Shown one piece after another: positions 45,545 through 58,248 of a stretch of DNA of 64,000 nucleotides. Source of the stretch: Cephalopachus bancanus (Eukaryota; Chordata; Mammalia; Primates; Tarsiidae); assembly GCA_027257055.1 (NCBI GenBank), contig JAPVLO010000059.1:3410001-3474000 (forward strand). Reading direction: 5' to 3'. The stretch's first letter is position 1; each line of letters starts with the position of its first letter. Position numbers and translations under genes: made by a program. The notes under the pieces are model-generated. The model saw only the letters and a program-made list of their open reading frames with translations, was not told the DNA's origin and ran no database searches.

Positions 45545-45920
45545 TTTAGTCCATTTTGTGCTGTTAGAATACCTGAGACTGGGTAATTTATAATGAATAC
45601 AAATTTATGAGCTCAATTCTGGAAACTGGGAAGTCCAAGATTAAGGAATTGGCTGGCATCTGTTGATGGCCTTCTTGCTGCTTCATCCCATTCGGGAAAG
45701 GCAAAGAGAAGGTAAGAGAAAGAGAGCAAGATGGGGCCAAACTCATTCTTCTATAAGGAACTCATTCCTCCAATAGTAAACCCACTTCCTCCATAATGAC
45801 ATTCATGAAAGGAGTCCTCTGACCCAAATGCGTGTCATTAGGCTCCACCTTTTGATGGAGTCAAATTGGGGATCAAGTTTCCAACACATGAATTTTGGGG
45901 ACACATTCAAATCATACTGT
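45545..45920 (-). mobile_element. MaLR LTR (MST/MLT1-like), reverse
   Basis: TTTTAGTCCATTTTGTGCTG, ATACCTGAGACTGGGTAATT, GGAAACTGGGAAGTCCAAGA, GAATTTTGGGGACACATTCA. Solo LTR. Confidence 0.8.
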
Positions 45921-45921
45921 G

Positions 45922-46425
45922 TTATCGGCTGTCCATATCTTCAGGGAATTGATTCTAGGACTCTCTGCAGATACCAAAATTTGCAGATGCTCAAATTCCG
46001 TACTTCAAATGGCACATAGTACAGTATACACTTGGCTCTCTGAATCTTTTTTTTTTTTATTCAGATTCTCACCTAGTTGTCTAGGCTGGAGTGTGGTGGC
46101 AAGATCATGGCTCACCACAGCTTCAACCTCCTGGCCTCAGACAATCATTCAGCCTCAGCCTCTAAGTAGCTGGGACTACAAGTATGTATTACCATGCCCG
46201 ACTAAGTTTTTTGGTTTTTTTTTTTTGTAGAGATGGGGGTCTCTCTATGTTGCCCAGGCTGGTGGTTGTCCTGGACTCAAGCAATGCTCTTGCCTCAGCC
46301 TTCTAAAGTACTTGGATTACAGGCATGAGCCACCAGGCCTGGCCCTGAATCTTTGGATTTTAATCTGCTGTTGATTGAATTCAAAGGTGTGGAATCTGCT
46401 GTTATAGAGACCCGACTGTATATTA
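45922..46425. mobile_element. Tigger-family DNA transposon remnant, split by an Alu
   Basis: Left part ATCTTCAGGGAATTGATTCT, AGGACTCTCTGCAGATACCA, TTTGCAGATGCTCAAATTCC. Right part after the Alu ends GAGACCCGACTGTATATT. Style of a Tigger/pogo MITE; subfamily not assigned. Confidence 0.55.
46050..46345 (-). mobile_element. Alu SINE with perfect 10-bp target-site duplication
   Basis: CTGAATCTTT at 46040-46049 and 46346-46355. Inserted in the Tigger remnant. Confidence 0.93.
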
Positions 46426-46429
46426 CATG

Positions 46430-47640
46430 TGATTGATATAAATGGTATGAACATTTAATGTCAAGTTTTACTTGGCCTGGTCTGTTAGCATAGGATACCA
46501 CCTGCTGCCCACACTGTCTGGGACATCCAAGTTCATATGTTAAAGGGTCTGATTTAGTCTTTCATCATGTAGAATTGGTGTTAGGTCATTGTCCTAAACT
46601 TAATAAATTTGTTTAAACATCCTGTGTGTTGTTGGCTTACGTCATGTTTAATTTAATCCATTAAATGAATAAATTTGCAAGGATGTTGAAGACTCTGTAT
46701 TTCTTTGACAGATTTTTGTGAGCCATTTAATCACTTTATTTTTGCCCTGTATTGATATTTATGTGAAAATGGATAGACAGAGTGATTTGTGTTAGTTGTA
46801 ATTAGGATCATTTATTAATATGAAATTTATCCTCTTAAAGCATTTTGGAACTGTTATCGTGGAGTATAAAACAAAACATTATTGCAGCATGAAAATCCAC
46901 TTAACAGGGGCCGTTGTTGCCACAGTTTGTTTTTCTTTCCCAACCAAGATATGGCTTTGAAATCAAGGGGCGTTGGCCATGGGAAGGAGCTATTGGCACT
47001 GAATGAATAGAAATTTTGCACATGCTTGATTTGAAACTCGGCTACTTCTGTTCAGGGTTGACTGGTCTCAGTGGTAACAAGCTTAAAATGAAATAATGCC
47101 TTTTTTTGCCAACACCATCTTGATTCTTCTTGTATGGACTGCTTGAGCCAATGTAACACATAATGTAGAGCAAAACAAGGAATCGATAAAGCCATTAAGC
47201 AGCTCACTGTCTGGCTAGGAATGTTGATGAATGGGTCCGCATTTCCCCTTGGGTGTTTTTATTCACCACGGGAAGAAAAGGAGTGGGCCAGCAAAGTAGA
47301 GAAATGGAGAAGGATGGCTTTTCCGGCTTCAGTGAGGCAGTGCAGCTAGTGTCTGTCTTTTTTACCCTGGAGACTCCTTTTCTTAGCTCTGAACTAGGAT
47401 GTGAGGTTGGTCAGCCTGTGCTGCCCCCATCCTGTCTTCTCTTTTTTGAGTTTATTACTTGATGATAGAGTGAAGAAATATAAAGCACACTTATTAAACT
47501 CAGTCATAAGTTAAGTTGTAACTGTGAGACCAGTGCCCCAGAGTTTGTGTGTGATGGAGATTTATTGGGACAGTAGGACAAAATATGAGCTCGGGTGGTA
47601 TACTGACTTGCTAGGAGGCCCTAGCAAGCCAATTGCAGTA
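46430..47640. other. Unannotated intronic sequence
   Basis: Repeat-free. 46640-46960 is AT-rich with no recognised element and is another candidate conserved stretch. Confidence 0.3.
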
Positions 47641-48385
47641 ACAAAGTACAGCAATCTGGGTGACTCAAACAACAGAAATGTATTGTCTCACCATTCTGGA
47701 GATCAGAAATCTGAGTGTCTAGGTAGGGTTGGTTTCCTCTGAGGTCTGCAAGGGAGAATCCGTTCTGTACCTCTCCCCTACCTAGCTTGTGGTGGTTTGC
47801 TGCATGCAGTCTTTGGCATTTCTTGGCTTTAGAAGCACCACCCAGTGTATGCCTTCATGCTTACATGATGTTCTCCCTGTATGTGTGTGTCCTTGTCCAA
47901 GTTTCCCCATTTTTTAATTTTTTTATTTTTTGAGTCAGAGTCTCACTCTGTCTCCCAGGCTGTAGTGCAGTGGCACGATCACAGCTCACTGCAGCCTCAA
48001 CCTCCTGGGCTCAGGTGATGCATCTGCCTCGGCCTTCTGAATAGCTGGGATTACACCATGTCTGGCTAGTTTTTAATCTTTTTTTTGTAGAGATGAGGTC
48101 TTGCTTTGTTACCTAGGCTGGTCTCAAACTTCTGGACTCAAGCAGTCCTCTTGCCTCAGCTTCTCAAAGTGCTGGGACAACAGGTGTGAACCACCATGCC
48201 TGGCCAAGTTTCCTTTTTTTATGAAGACCCCAGGTGGATTAAGGCCCCACCCTGATGACCTCATTTTAATTAATCACATCTGCAATAACCCTGCTTCCAA
48301 ATAAGGTATTCTGAGGCACAGGGGTTAGGTATGGGAATTAGTACATATGAATTTCTGGGGACACACACAGTTCAACCCAAAACAG
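47640..48385 (-). mobile_element. MaLR LTR (MLT1-like), reverse, split by an Alu
   Basis: Left part has TCACCATTCTGGAGATCAGA and GGGTTGGTTTCCTCTGAGG. Right part has GGATTAAGGCCCCACCCTG, TGATGACCTCATTTTAATTA and CATATGAATTTCTGGGGACA. Together they make one old LTR. Confidence 0.75.
47907..48203 (-). mobile_element. Alu SINE inside MaLR LTR
   Basis: CCAAGTTTCC at 47897-47906 and 48204-48213 is its target-site duplication. Confidence 0.92.
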
Positions 48386-48829
48386 ATGGATAGGGAGATA
48401 GCTAGTTTTGTGTCTCTGAAATCTCAATTAAGGGTGACTCCAGTCAAGCAACCTACAGATTTGAAATTAGTGAACACCTACTATGTGTTAAAACTTTTTC
48501 TACAAGCTTTCAAATACCACAGCAAACACACACATTCATATTTCTGAAAATTGTAGAGGCTTTAAGATAGAGTACAATGGAATGAACCCTAGAGATGAGC
48601 AGGCACACTTTGTAATCTTCTACCCTTCCTTTCTCTTCTAGGAACTGAAAAACATACTAATTTTAATCTCCAGTAACCTGCATGAAGACTTTGATTTCAG
48701 TCAAGCCCAGTGGGAGGCAGATGTTGGCATTATACAAAACATGTACTGTATCAGTATACAAAACATGTTATATGCACTTTTTGAGTGATTTGTCAAGGAC
48801 AATTTCGACTGTCTGAAAACATTTACACT
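48386..48829. other. Unannotated intronic sequence
   Basis: No feature recognised. Confidence 0.3.
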
Positions 48830-49102
48830 TTTTTTTTTTGAGTTGGAGTCTCTGTTGCCCAGGCTGGAGTGCAGTGGCATGCTCATGGCCACCACAGCCT
48901 CGACCTGCTGGGCTCAGGTGCTCCTTCTGCCTCAGCCTTCCAAGTAACTGGAGCTACAGGTGTGTGCTACCATGCCCGGCAAATTTTTTGATTTATTGTA
49001 GAGATGAGGTCTTGCCAGGTTGCCCAAGCTGGTCTTGAATACCTGAGTTCAGGCAATCCTCTTGCTTCGGCCTCCCAAAGTGCTGGGATTACGTGCCTGG
49101 CC
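48830..49102 (-). mobile_element. Alu SINE
   Basis: Reverse Alu from poly(T) at 48830, with GATTTATTGTAGAGATGAGG, ending GATTACGTGCCTGGCCC (shortened 5' end). It directly abuts the next Alu. Confidence 0.9.
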
Positions 49103-49103
49103 C

Positions 49104-49386
49104 ATTTTTTTTTTTTTTTTTTGAGTCAGATTCTTGTTCTGTCACCTAGGCTGTAATGGCATGATCACAAGTCACTACAGCCTTGACCTCCTGGGCTCAG
49201 GTGTCGTTACACCTCAGCTTCTGCAGTAACTGGGACTACAAATATATACCATTACCCCTGGCTAATTTTTTAATATCTTGCTATATGTTGTTCGGGCTGG
49301 TCTTGAACTCCTGGACTCAAACGATCCTCCCGCCGTGGCTTCCAAAAGTGCTGGGATTCCAGGTGTGAGCCACTGATGCCTGGCCC
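49104..49386 (-). mobile_element. Alu SINE (older)
   Basis: Reverse Alu, diverged (TTGAGTCAGATTCTTGTTC to CCACTGATGCCTGGCC). Confidence 0.88.
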
Positions 49387-49480
49387 CTACAGTTGAATAT
49401 TGTCAAGCCTCCCTTCAGCAATGGAATCTAATTTGCAAGTAAAATCCTACTTGAAATATCAATATACAAAACAGATTTTT

Positions 49481-49642
49481 AGCTGGGTGTGGTGGCTCAC
49501 AGCTGTAAGTGGCTACCACTTTGGGAAGCTGAGGCAACAGGACTGTTTGAACCAGGAGTTCGAGGCCAACCTGGGCAATGGCAAGACTTTGTCTCTACAA
49601 AACAATTTTTAAAAAAGTTAACTGGGCATGGTGGCATGCAGC
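49481..49642 (+). mobile_element. Partial Alu SINE
   Basis: Left arm and start of right arm (AGCTGGGTGTGGTGGCTCAC to ACTGGGCATGGTGGCATGC), diverged. Confidence 0.75.
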
Positions 49643-49970
49643 AGTGTAACTTGTGTAAGATGTTGGAGATTCCAAGATCAGTGAGATATTGCTTCTTCCA
49701 TAAGGCTTCTTATTTTCCATTCATCCATCCATCCATCTCTTATATTTATTGAGTGCCTCCTCTTTGCTATGCCCTGTTTTAGGTATTCAGAAAAGTGATA
49801 AAACCAACAAATAATACCTGCTTTTGTGGTGCTTGTGTTTTTAGTAGGGGGAGAAACTAACATGAGAGAAGCTGACAAATATCAGGAACAAGGGAAAAAG
49901 AATAAGGGATATTGATAGTTGGAGGTAGGGGCATTGGGTAAGTTGTCACATATTTTAAATAGACCTCAGT

Positions 49971-50376
<406 letters not shown>

Positions 50377-51690
50377 ACAGACCTCATTGGGAAAAGTTGA
50401 CATTTGAACAAAAATGTGAAGGAGGTAAAGTTAAACATGTAGTGTTTGGAAGGAGAGGAATCAGACAACTCACTCTTATGCATATGTGTGGTCTCATTTG
50501 GACCCTGCGAGAGCCTTATGATCATCATTAAGCCAAGGTTGAAGTTGTCCCTGATCGAGTGGCTAGGAAATTAGTGGTGGAATTCTAGCCTGGGGGTGGC
50601 TTCCTGTGAGATGCAGCTGGCTAACTGGACAAACGTTCTCTATGTGAACTGTGTTAACAGAAGCCTTCTTAGACTTCTGTTTTAGACCCTCCCAGCCTTT
50701 TGCCAGGCTGTGTGAACCAGAGGACCCAGGCTGTGTCTGTCTTGCTCACTTGGGTCTTCAAAGTGCTAGCTCATAGCTGTTGCTCATTGTACATGTGTTG
50801 ACTGAACAGGAAAAGTAAAATATGGCCCCTGCCCCCTATAATTAGGAGAGAGAACAAGCCAGTGGTGATAATGCAGTCCAGAGGGGAATAAGACCAGCGT
50901 TCTCATGGTGGGACCAGTCAAGCATTCAGCAACACAGCTGCTGAGGCTCCAGGTAGCTGCCTCACACATGGGCTTCTAATTTTCTCTGTGGGTCACACTA
51001 AATAGTGCATTGTTTATCAAGGAAAGAGGAAATTGATTTCAAATTACTCCTGTATTGGTTAAAAACAGAACTGCCATGAATGCTTTATGGGATCAGGGAG
51101 AAGATAGGCCCAGGGTTTTAGCTGCAGTAAAACCTGCTTAATTAACCAAACCCTATCTGTTACCATCCAACAGCAAGCAGGACCCCTCTTCTGCGCAGGG
51201 GCTTTGTTTCTTCCTTGCAGGGCCAGGCATAGTTTAGACTGGAGGATTTGTGCTTGGAGCACTTCTCTTTTGCTCTCCATTTACTTCCTTGGGTTGCTGC
51301 CTGTGCTGGCTTGTGAGAACCGATTGTTACATTTCCAGGAATTTGGGAGCTGGTTATTAAACACAGTCTTTTGAAACACAATTATGTACAGTTATGATTA
51401 AATTATATTTAAGAAGTGATAAATATCCCAGACTCTTCACTTGCCAATTATTTCACGATTATCCAAGCTCTGGAGGTTATGTCTATGGTATGTGTGTGGT
51501 AGAAATACTGTATAATGGTTTGCTACAGCACATCTTTCTTTGATCACATTTAGAGATATTATATCATGTTGGTAGTTTGAAATTGGCCAATGTGGGGATG
51601 TTTACACCATGGAAATCAGCAAATGCCACAAATCAGTCACCCTCCTGGAGTTGGATGATCAAAATTTACCAAAACATCACTGATTGGAGG
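50377..51690. other. Unannotated intronic sequence with an L2-like tail (50690-50800)
   Basis: CAGGCTGTGTCTGTCTTGCT and AGTGCTAGCTCATAGCTG are reminiscent of an L2 3' end. The rest is unrecognised. Confidence 0.35.
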
Positions 51691-52160
51691 CATCCTCTGT
51701 TAGTTAGGGCTGCAATAATAAAAGACCACAAACTGGTGGATTCAAAAACAAATACATTGCTTCACAGCTCTGGAGGCTGGAAGTCCAAAATCAAGGTGTT
51801 AGCAAGGTTGGTTTCATTTTGGAGACTCTGAGGGAGAATCTGTCCTTTCTAGTTCCTAACTTGTTGCCAGCAATCCTTGGCATTCCTCAGCTTGCAGACA
51901 TAGCACTCCAGTCTCTGACGCCATCTTTACATGGCGTTCTTCTGTGTCTGAGTTTTTGCATGGCCATCTTCCTTCAGTGTGTCTCTTCTCTTATTAAAAG
52001 GACACCAGTTATATTGGATTAAGGGCTCATCCTACTCTATGATGACCTCATGTTTACCAGTTATGTCTAAAATGACCCTATTTCCAAATCATGTCGCAAT
52101 CTGAGGTACTAAGGAATTTTAATGTGTCTTTTTTGGGGGAGGACATAATTGGAAGCTTAA
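51690..52160 (-). mobile_element. MaLR LTR (MLT1-like), reverse
   Basis: GTTAGTTAGGGCTGCAATAA, AAAGACCACAAACTGGTGG, CAGCTCTGGAGGCTGGAAGT, AGGGAGAATCTGTCCTTTCT, AAAAGGACACCAGTTATATT, ATGACCTCATGTTTACC. A nearly complete solo LTR. Confidence 0.85.
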
Positions 52161-52279
52161 CTTCTGCCAGTGGTCTTCAGTTGCCTACTGGGACTCCTTG
52201 CCTATAGGAGCCCAGCTCAAATAATAAAAGTAAATGTAAGAGCCCATATGTATATTGTATATAAAGTAAGACTTTAGTG

Positions 52280-52495
52280 GCTTACTGTGCATTGGGTATT
52301 ACTCTTTTTCATGTGATTTTGCCATGTTCCCTCTCATTCACCCTGTAAATGTAAGTTCCATTATTCCCACTTAACAAGTTAGGAAGTGGGGTCTGGGCAA
52401 GTTGGAATAATTGTCCTAGCTGACAAGTGGCATATTACATATTTGAACCCATGTCTGTGACCACTGAATTATACCACTACCTTTCAACTTACTTG
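52280..52495 (-). repeat. MIR, reverse
   Basis: GCATTGGGTATTACTC, GTAAGTTCCATTATTCCCAC, AGCTGACAAGTGGCATATTA, TTTGAACCCATGTCTG. Confidence 0.75.
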
Positions 52496-52586
52496 CTATG
52501 AGTTTTCCCCTAGAACCTCATTTGCTGTGCTAGGTTCCCTGGAGGGTTAATTGTGGCAATAGAGAGAAGAAGGATCTTGGTTTTTT

Positions 52587-52612
52587 GTTTGTTTGTTTGT
52601 TTGTTTATAAAA
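52587..52612. repeat. (TTTG)n tract
   Basis: About five TTTG units between two MIRs. Confidence 0.8.
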
Positions 52613-52614
52613 CT

Positions 52615-52845
52615 CCTTATAGATTTAGGCACCAAGCTGAATGCCCTGATATATATTACCTAATTTAATCTTCACGACAACTTTTTTAGTTGTTCCTGTC
52701 AGTGTAGATGACAAAATGGAACTATAGGGGAATAAAGTGAATTTTGTTCACTGGCCAGGATCACAGAGCTGGTAAAGGGGACAGTGGACATGGGATCCCA
52801 GGTCTCTCTGGACCCAAAGGCTCTTGGGGGTCCTACTGCATTCTG
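52615..52845 (-). repeat. MIR, reverse
   Basis: TATTACCTAATTTAATCTTC, AGATGACAAAATGGAACTAT, CAGGATCACAGAGCTGGTAA, GGTCTCTCTGGACCC. Confidence 0.75.
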
Positions 52846-53149
52846 TCAGGAAATCCCACATCTGATGAACCCTCACCTCCTATCCCTGATCCTTCTCCCT
52901 GAGAGGATTTAGTCGTGTGTGTATTTATTTTCTCATTATATCTCTCATTTGGCTAGTGAGTATTGAGAGAACCCTAATGATGTACTGAGGCCTGTATGAG
53001 AGAATGGGTTATGACTTGTCAATAAATGCTCCAACTGAGCTCTCAGAATGAGAAGGCTTCAGAGTCTTTCACGGCCACATTTTCTTAAAAGGGCATGAGG
53101 TCTCACTTCTGTCTCTGCCATTTTCCTGATTGGTGGTAACCCTTAGTAT

Positions 53150-53265
53150 ATCTGGTGTATCTATTTTCTATTGTTGTAATAACAACTTACCATAAACCCA
53201 GTGACTTAAAGCATTTATTATCTTGCAAAGATATTAGAGATATTCTCTCAGATTCTTTGCATAGA
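53150..53265 (-). mobile_element. MaLR LTR fragment (weak)
   Basis: TCTATTGTTGTAATAACAAC, TTACCATAAACCCAGTGACT: the start of a reversed MLT1-type LTR. Confidence 0.45.
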
Positions 53266-53626
53266 GTCTCAGTTCCCTGGCCTCCGTCTCTGAGTTAAAT
53301 ATTTCTATGAACTAAATATTCTTAGTTCTAGAATATTAAAGGAACATGGCATTGAGTTTTTAATTGGAAGGAAGAGAGATTAAAATAGCTCAAGTTCATA
53401 GAAGAATTATGATGCCATAATGCAAGGGTGTGTTGGATTCAGGTGTGGCTGGATCCAGGTCCTACAACCGTGTATTAGCACTCTCTTGTTTTGACTGTCT
53501 TTTTCTGGAAGCTCCTGTGATGTCCATAGAAGAAGTCTACCCTCATCATTTCTAGCATCTGCAGATTTATATCGTATATGGAGTTCCTTTTTCTAAGGAG
53601 AAAAACTTCCAGAGTCCTTATATCTG
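53266..53626. other. Unannotated intronic sequence
   Basis: No feature assigned. GGATTCAGGTGTGGCTGGAT near 53434 may belong to an old repeat. Confidence 0.3.
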
Positions 53627-53952
53627 AGTCCATTTATGCTATTATAACAAAATACTTGAACCGGGTAATTTATAAAGAACAGAAATTTATTTCCACACAT
53701 TTCTGGAGACTGGGAAGTCCAAGATCAAGGCACTGGAAGGTTTTTGTTGTCTGATGAGGGCTACATTCTCTAGTTGGGAGACATGTCATATCCTCACATG
53801 GTGGAAGGTGGTCAAGCTCCCTGCAGGCTGTGTGAAAGCTGTCAAGGAAGTGTCTTATGTCCTAATTGCCTCTTAAATGTCCCACCTCTTAATACTATCA
53901 CTTTGGCAACATCTGAACTTTGGAGGGGAGACGCTCAAACCATAACAATAGA
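53627..53952 (-). mobile_element. MaLR LTR (MST/MLT1-like), reverse
   Basis: TGAGTCCATTTATGCTATTA, GTAATTTATAAAGAACAGAA, TTCTGGAGACTGGGAAGTCC, TTAATACTATCACTTTGGCA, CTCAAACCATAACAATA. Confidence 0.82.
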
Positions 53953-54094
53953 TATCATGCCTTACTCTGAATTATCAAGATTTGGGTCACATTCAGACAG
54001 GCTCAGATGCTGTCCCCACCTATGTGGTTGAGGTGGGAGTAAGAGCACCCGCCTGAGTCTCACAGAATGGTATTCTCTTAGGAAAGAGGATCTT

Positions 54095-54382
54095 TTTTTT
54101 TGAGTTGGAGTCTCACTCTGTCACCCAGACTGGAGTGCAGTGGCATGCTCCTGGCCACCGCAGCCTCGACCTGCTGGGCTCTGGTGATCCTTCCACCTCA
54201 GCCTTCCAAGTAGCTGGAACTACAGGTGCGCACTACCACGCCCGGCTAATTTTTTTTGATTTATTGTAGAGATGAGGTCTCGCCAAGTTGCCCAGGCAGG
54301 TCTCGAATCCGCAGACTCAGGCAGTCCACTCACCTCAGCCTCCCAAAGCATGGGATTACAGGCTGAGCCACCGAGCCTGGCT
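54095..54382 (-). mobile_element. Alu SINE
   Basis: Full reverse Alu. Flanks GGAAAGAGGATCTTT and GGAAAGATCTTT look like the target-site duplication with a later indel. Confidence 0.93.
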
Positions 54383-55600
54383 GGAAAGATCTTTACCAAG
54401 AGAAGAGGGAAGGAGACTTGGGTAGGTGAAAATGAGAGACGCCCACTTCTGAACCTAGAGTGACTGACACATCTCAGATGGATCAACTTGACATAATTTC
54501 AGAGACCTAGAATTAGGTCCCCCGCCTTCCTTGACACTGCAGCTGGTGATGCAGAAGTGGTGTGGACAGCCCTTGTGAAATAAAAGCTGTGGATACAGGC
54601 AGTTCCTGCTGGTTTTTCCTTTTGGTATAAACCCTCTGTCTTCTTGACATGGGTATCCTTTAAATACACATGAATATTGTCCTGAGAAAATGCCACATGA
54701 ATTCAGAAGTCAGATCAAAGTATGTTCTTTGGGATTCCTTAAAACTGAAATGCCTGGGGCCAGACGCTAACCAGATCCATCAAATGCCTCAGTAAACCTG
54801 AGACTGCATTGGGCCATACCACTACCACTCTTATTTCAAAGGATTTCCACCCCCCCCCGAAAGACTATTCCACAAACTCTTTAAACCTTACATGTTTTCT
54901 TGTTTTTTTTCAATGGTGGAGGCAGAATCTGAGCAAAGATATCAAAATATGACTAAAAATTTGATTATGCCCTGTATCTCCCCTCCTGCTCCTTCTTAGA
55001 AGTTATGTTCTCTGTGAAGAGCCCTAGAGCCAGCAGTTCCAGCTATGGGGTTTTCCCAGGTGAGGGCCTGCTTTCTTCAGCAGGTGCCTGTGATAGCCAT
55101 TACTGGGGATACAAACTCAAGTAGATGCCGTCTGGGCTCAGGAAGCTAAAGTAAAGGAGTGAGGTAGCAGAGCCACAGGGAGTGGCCAGATTCTGGGCCC
55201 TTGGATGCGACTTGCCTCTTCTCAAGGGCCAACTCGGTTGGACTTGTCTGATTGTTACCCTGTGGGAATTTAAGCCAGTGTTATATCTTTCTGTTATTTC
55301 AAGAGAAACGAGAGATCTGAAGTTTAACCTAATTACTTCTAATTTAAAAATGTTGCTAACAAATTCAGTTTTTATTACTGCAAAAGGGTTGAAATACCTG
55401 TCTTTGGCTAGGCTTGTCCTATGGGCAGCCAATTTTGATCTCTGGTCTGCATTTTGCCCAGGGCAGAAGGTTTCTTGGGAATGCTGTTTGGTGCCTTGGC
55501 AGCATCCATTGCTATTTTCCTTCTTTTTTTAATTTAAATTCCCCCCACCTTCTTTCAAATAGAGCCTCAATTTTGCATAGATGTCCATCCTTTTCCATGA
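54383..55600. other. Unannotated intronic sequence
   Basis: A C10 tract near 54850. No recognised repeats and no gene-like frames. Confidence 0.3.
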
Positions 55601-55639
55601 AGCCAAGTTTCTAGGAAGAAGCCAAAACCTAGCTGTATT

Positions 55640-55990
55640 GTTGGCTATATTTTGTTCACAGCCTTAATTAATGATTGGCTCAGGACTGATCATGTGATCT
55701 CACTGTGTCCAGTGAAATAGGAAGATGTCTCTGCTGGACCCTCTACTCATCCCACAGAAAGCTGCATCTTTCCTTGAAGTCTGGGAAGCAGAGTTCTCTC
55801 TGATTCCTTTGGGTGCTGTCCTGCTGTCAGCCTGAGGGTGAAGTCAAAGTTGAGGAGGGCCGACCTGGAAGGAAGAACCTGGATTCTTGTTGACATCCTT
55901 GAGCTGCTGAATCAGCTGACTGTGAAAGCCTGCCCTTACTCTGGACTTCTATTTGTTTGAGATAATAAATTCTTTATTGCTTAAGGCAGC
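55640..55990 (+). repeat. Possible old LTR, unclassified
   Basis: Ends with GAGATAATAAATTCTTTATT and GCTTAAGGCAG after ACTCTGGACTTCTATTTG, a style seen in some ancient LTRs. Family not identified. Confidence 0.3.
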
Positions 55991-57030
55991 ATGAGTCTGC
56001 CTGAGAGGCAGACGAGGGGAGGGACCCCAGTCCATTTCTAGACCTCATGAACGATTGGTGATAAAGAATGCCTTCTGTGATGCCAGGCTGGGCTGTGAGG
56101 AATTCAGGGCTGGATAGTGGAAGGATTCATCTTATGTCTCTATGCTGATCCTGTGCTGTTATCCAAGATAATATCCTTCTGTTGAGAAGGAATCTTTGGG
56201 CTTGGTAGGGAAGAGCGTGATCACTTACATCTGCCACAGAGGCTCAGTGTAAGGGGTGGTGGGAGTACCAGTGTTTGTCACCCGTGGTTTGAGGCTGGAT
56301 TGGCCTGAACATGATGCTGAGGCCCTTGGTCTCTGTAGAGGGTTAGATATGGATTAACAGTAAACTATGACTTTTTCCATTTATGAAAATTATTCTTTAG
56401 GACCTGCCTTCATCATGGCATCAGAAGTTATTAACTTCTCTTGGGCTCAGTCTTCTCATCTTTATAGTGGGGATGAGCATTCTTTAGAATCTTGCTGTGC
56501 AGATCAAATGGAGTCATGTATGTAAAGTGATAAGCACAGTGTGCCTTTTTCATCATTCTTAATTTTCATATTTTTCTTGCTCTATTTCTAACCACCATCT
56601 TGGCTAACAGGTCAGAAAACTTGAAAGCTTTTTTGGGGAGGACTGTATATTGTCTCATCTGAATTTTTTTTTTTTTTTTTGGTGGGATTTCTGAGAAGGG
56701 AGCCTAGCCCTTCAAGGAAAGGCTGAGTTGTATTTAGCATACTCCAAAAGTTTCAGGCTCAGAAGAGTACAAAACAGAAAGGGTTGCTGCCCAACAATGG
56801 GAAATACCCGACAACTTTAAGCATTCCAGATGTTTCTTTTTATAAAAAATAAGCAATGGCATTGCATTTTAAGAAAATGTTTTCTTATTTCTATCAATTT
56901 GTGCAGGTTATTCTCCCCAGCCTTTTTCCAGAGAGTTAAAAATGAAAGACTATCATTCAATTAATAACGCTGATAAGTTCTGATTGTACTGTTGGCTTTC
57001 ACACGTGAATGTTTTTATTTGTATCTGGTC
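55990..57030. other. Unannotated intronic sequence with duplicated block
   Basis: The part 56410-56705 recurs at 57870-58150 (separate entry). The rest is unrecognised. Confidence 0.4.
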
Positions 57031-57033
57031 TGG

Positions 57034-57292
57034 AGAGGCAGTGAGGTATGTGGTAAGGTGTATGAACTGATGCCATGCTGTCTGGGTTTAAACCCCAGCT
57101 GAGCCACCTACTGGCTACAGGACCTTAGCAGATCACTTAGTCTCTTTGTGCCTCAGTTTCCTAATCTATAAAATGAGAGTATTGTAGTGCCTACCTTGTA
57201 GGGATATGAGGATTAACACTTTAACACATTTAATACATTTAAAGTGCTTGGAACAGTGCCTGGCATACTATAAGAGCTGTGTGCTCACTTCT
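57034..57292 (+). repeat. MIR SINE, near full length
   Basis: GCTGTCTGGGTTTAAACCCC, AGCTGAGCCACCTACTGGCT, TGTGCCTCAGTTTCCTAATC, TGTAGGGATATGAGGATTAA, AGTGCTTGGAACAGTGCCTG. Confidence 0.9.
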
Positions 57293-57869
57293 GTGACTGT
57301 CAAAGTAACAGTCATAAAATCTGAAATGCTACTACTGGCTATATCATCAGTCTTTGTTAGGAGATTTTAGAAGACCCGAGTCCTTTGGTAGTTGTATTGT
57401 CACTGTCTCTTAGCTTACAAGTGATTTATTGCTGGATATAAAAAATTGCCCCGGGAGGTAAGCTTGGGAAAAGGAGCCTCTATGGGGCAAGGATGCTGGG
57501 CTGTAGCCAGCAGTCTTCATAGCAGATGGATACAGGGATTATCTGGTATGTTTGCCTACATGGACTTGGCTGTTCTCCGGGTGATAGTAAGAACAGGAAC
57601 TGAATGTTACTTAAGAACTCAACACTAAAGCATATGCAATGTTTAATAAGAAAAACGTTTCTCTGTTGGACGACCATTCCTTTCACAGGTAGGTAGTTCT
57701 TTCATTTCATATACTTGAATGTTATTTATTCTCTCATTGTACCATTCTTTCTTTTTTCTGAATGGAAAAGCAAGTTTTTGAACAGGGATCCTAATCATCT
57801 TGTAATACATATATGTATGAGATTTAGAGATAAAACTGGGCTTGATCTCTGAAGATATCATGTACTGCG
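57293..57869. other. Unannotated intronic sequence
   Basis: Nothing recognised. Confidence 0.3.
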
Positions 57870-58248
57870 GTGACCTTATGAAGATGTCATTCAACTTCTC
57901 TTGGGTTCGGTCTCCTCATCTGTAAAAAGGAGATAACCATGCCTCAGGACCTTGCTGTGTGGATCAAATGGAATCATGTATGTAAAGTGGCATGCACAGT
58001 GCCTTTCTCATCATTTTTATTTTCATCTTTTTCCCGCTCTATTTCTAACCACCATCTTGGCTACCAAGTCAAAAAACTTGCACGCTTTTTTGGAGACTTT
58101 ATGTATGTTGCTGATTTTTCTGGTAGATTTTTCTAAAAAGGGAGCCTATTCAGAAGGAAAAGAACTACTTTTCTTTCATTAATAAGTACATTTTTCTAGT
58201 GAGTTTTGGTTTACTTGGAGCTGTTTTCCTGAAATTTGATGGTGAATT

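Larger units (their letters stand above)
56410..58150. repeat. Diverged direct duplication (56410-56705 and 57870-58150)
   Basis: Shared in order: CTTCTCTTGGG, ATCAAATGGA(G/A)TCATGTATG, TGTAAAGTG, TCTATTTCTAACCACCATCT, TTGGCTA, AAAACTTG and AGGGAGCCTA. The copies lie about 1.45 kb apart in the same direction. The 5' part of each looks MIR-like; the 3' part is not a repeat I know. Confidence 0.8.
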
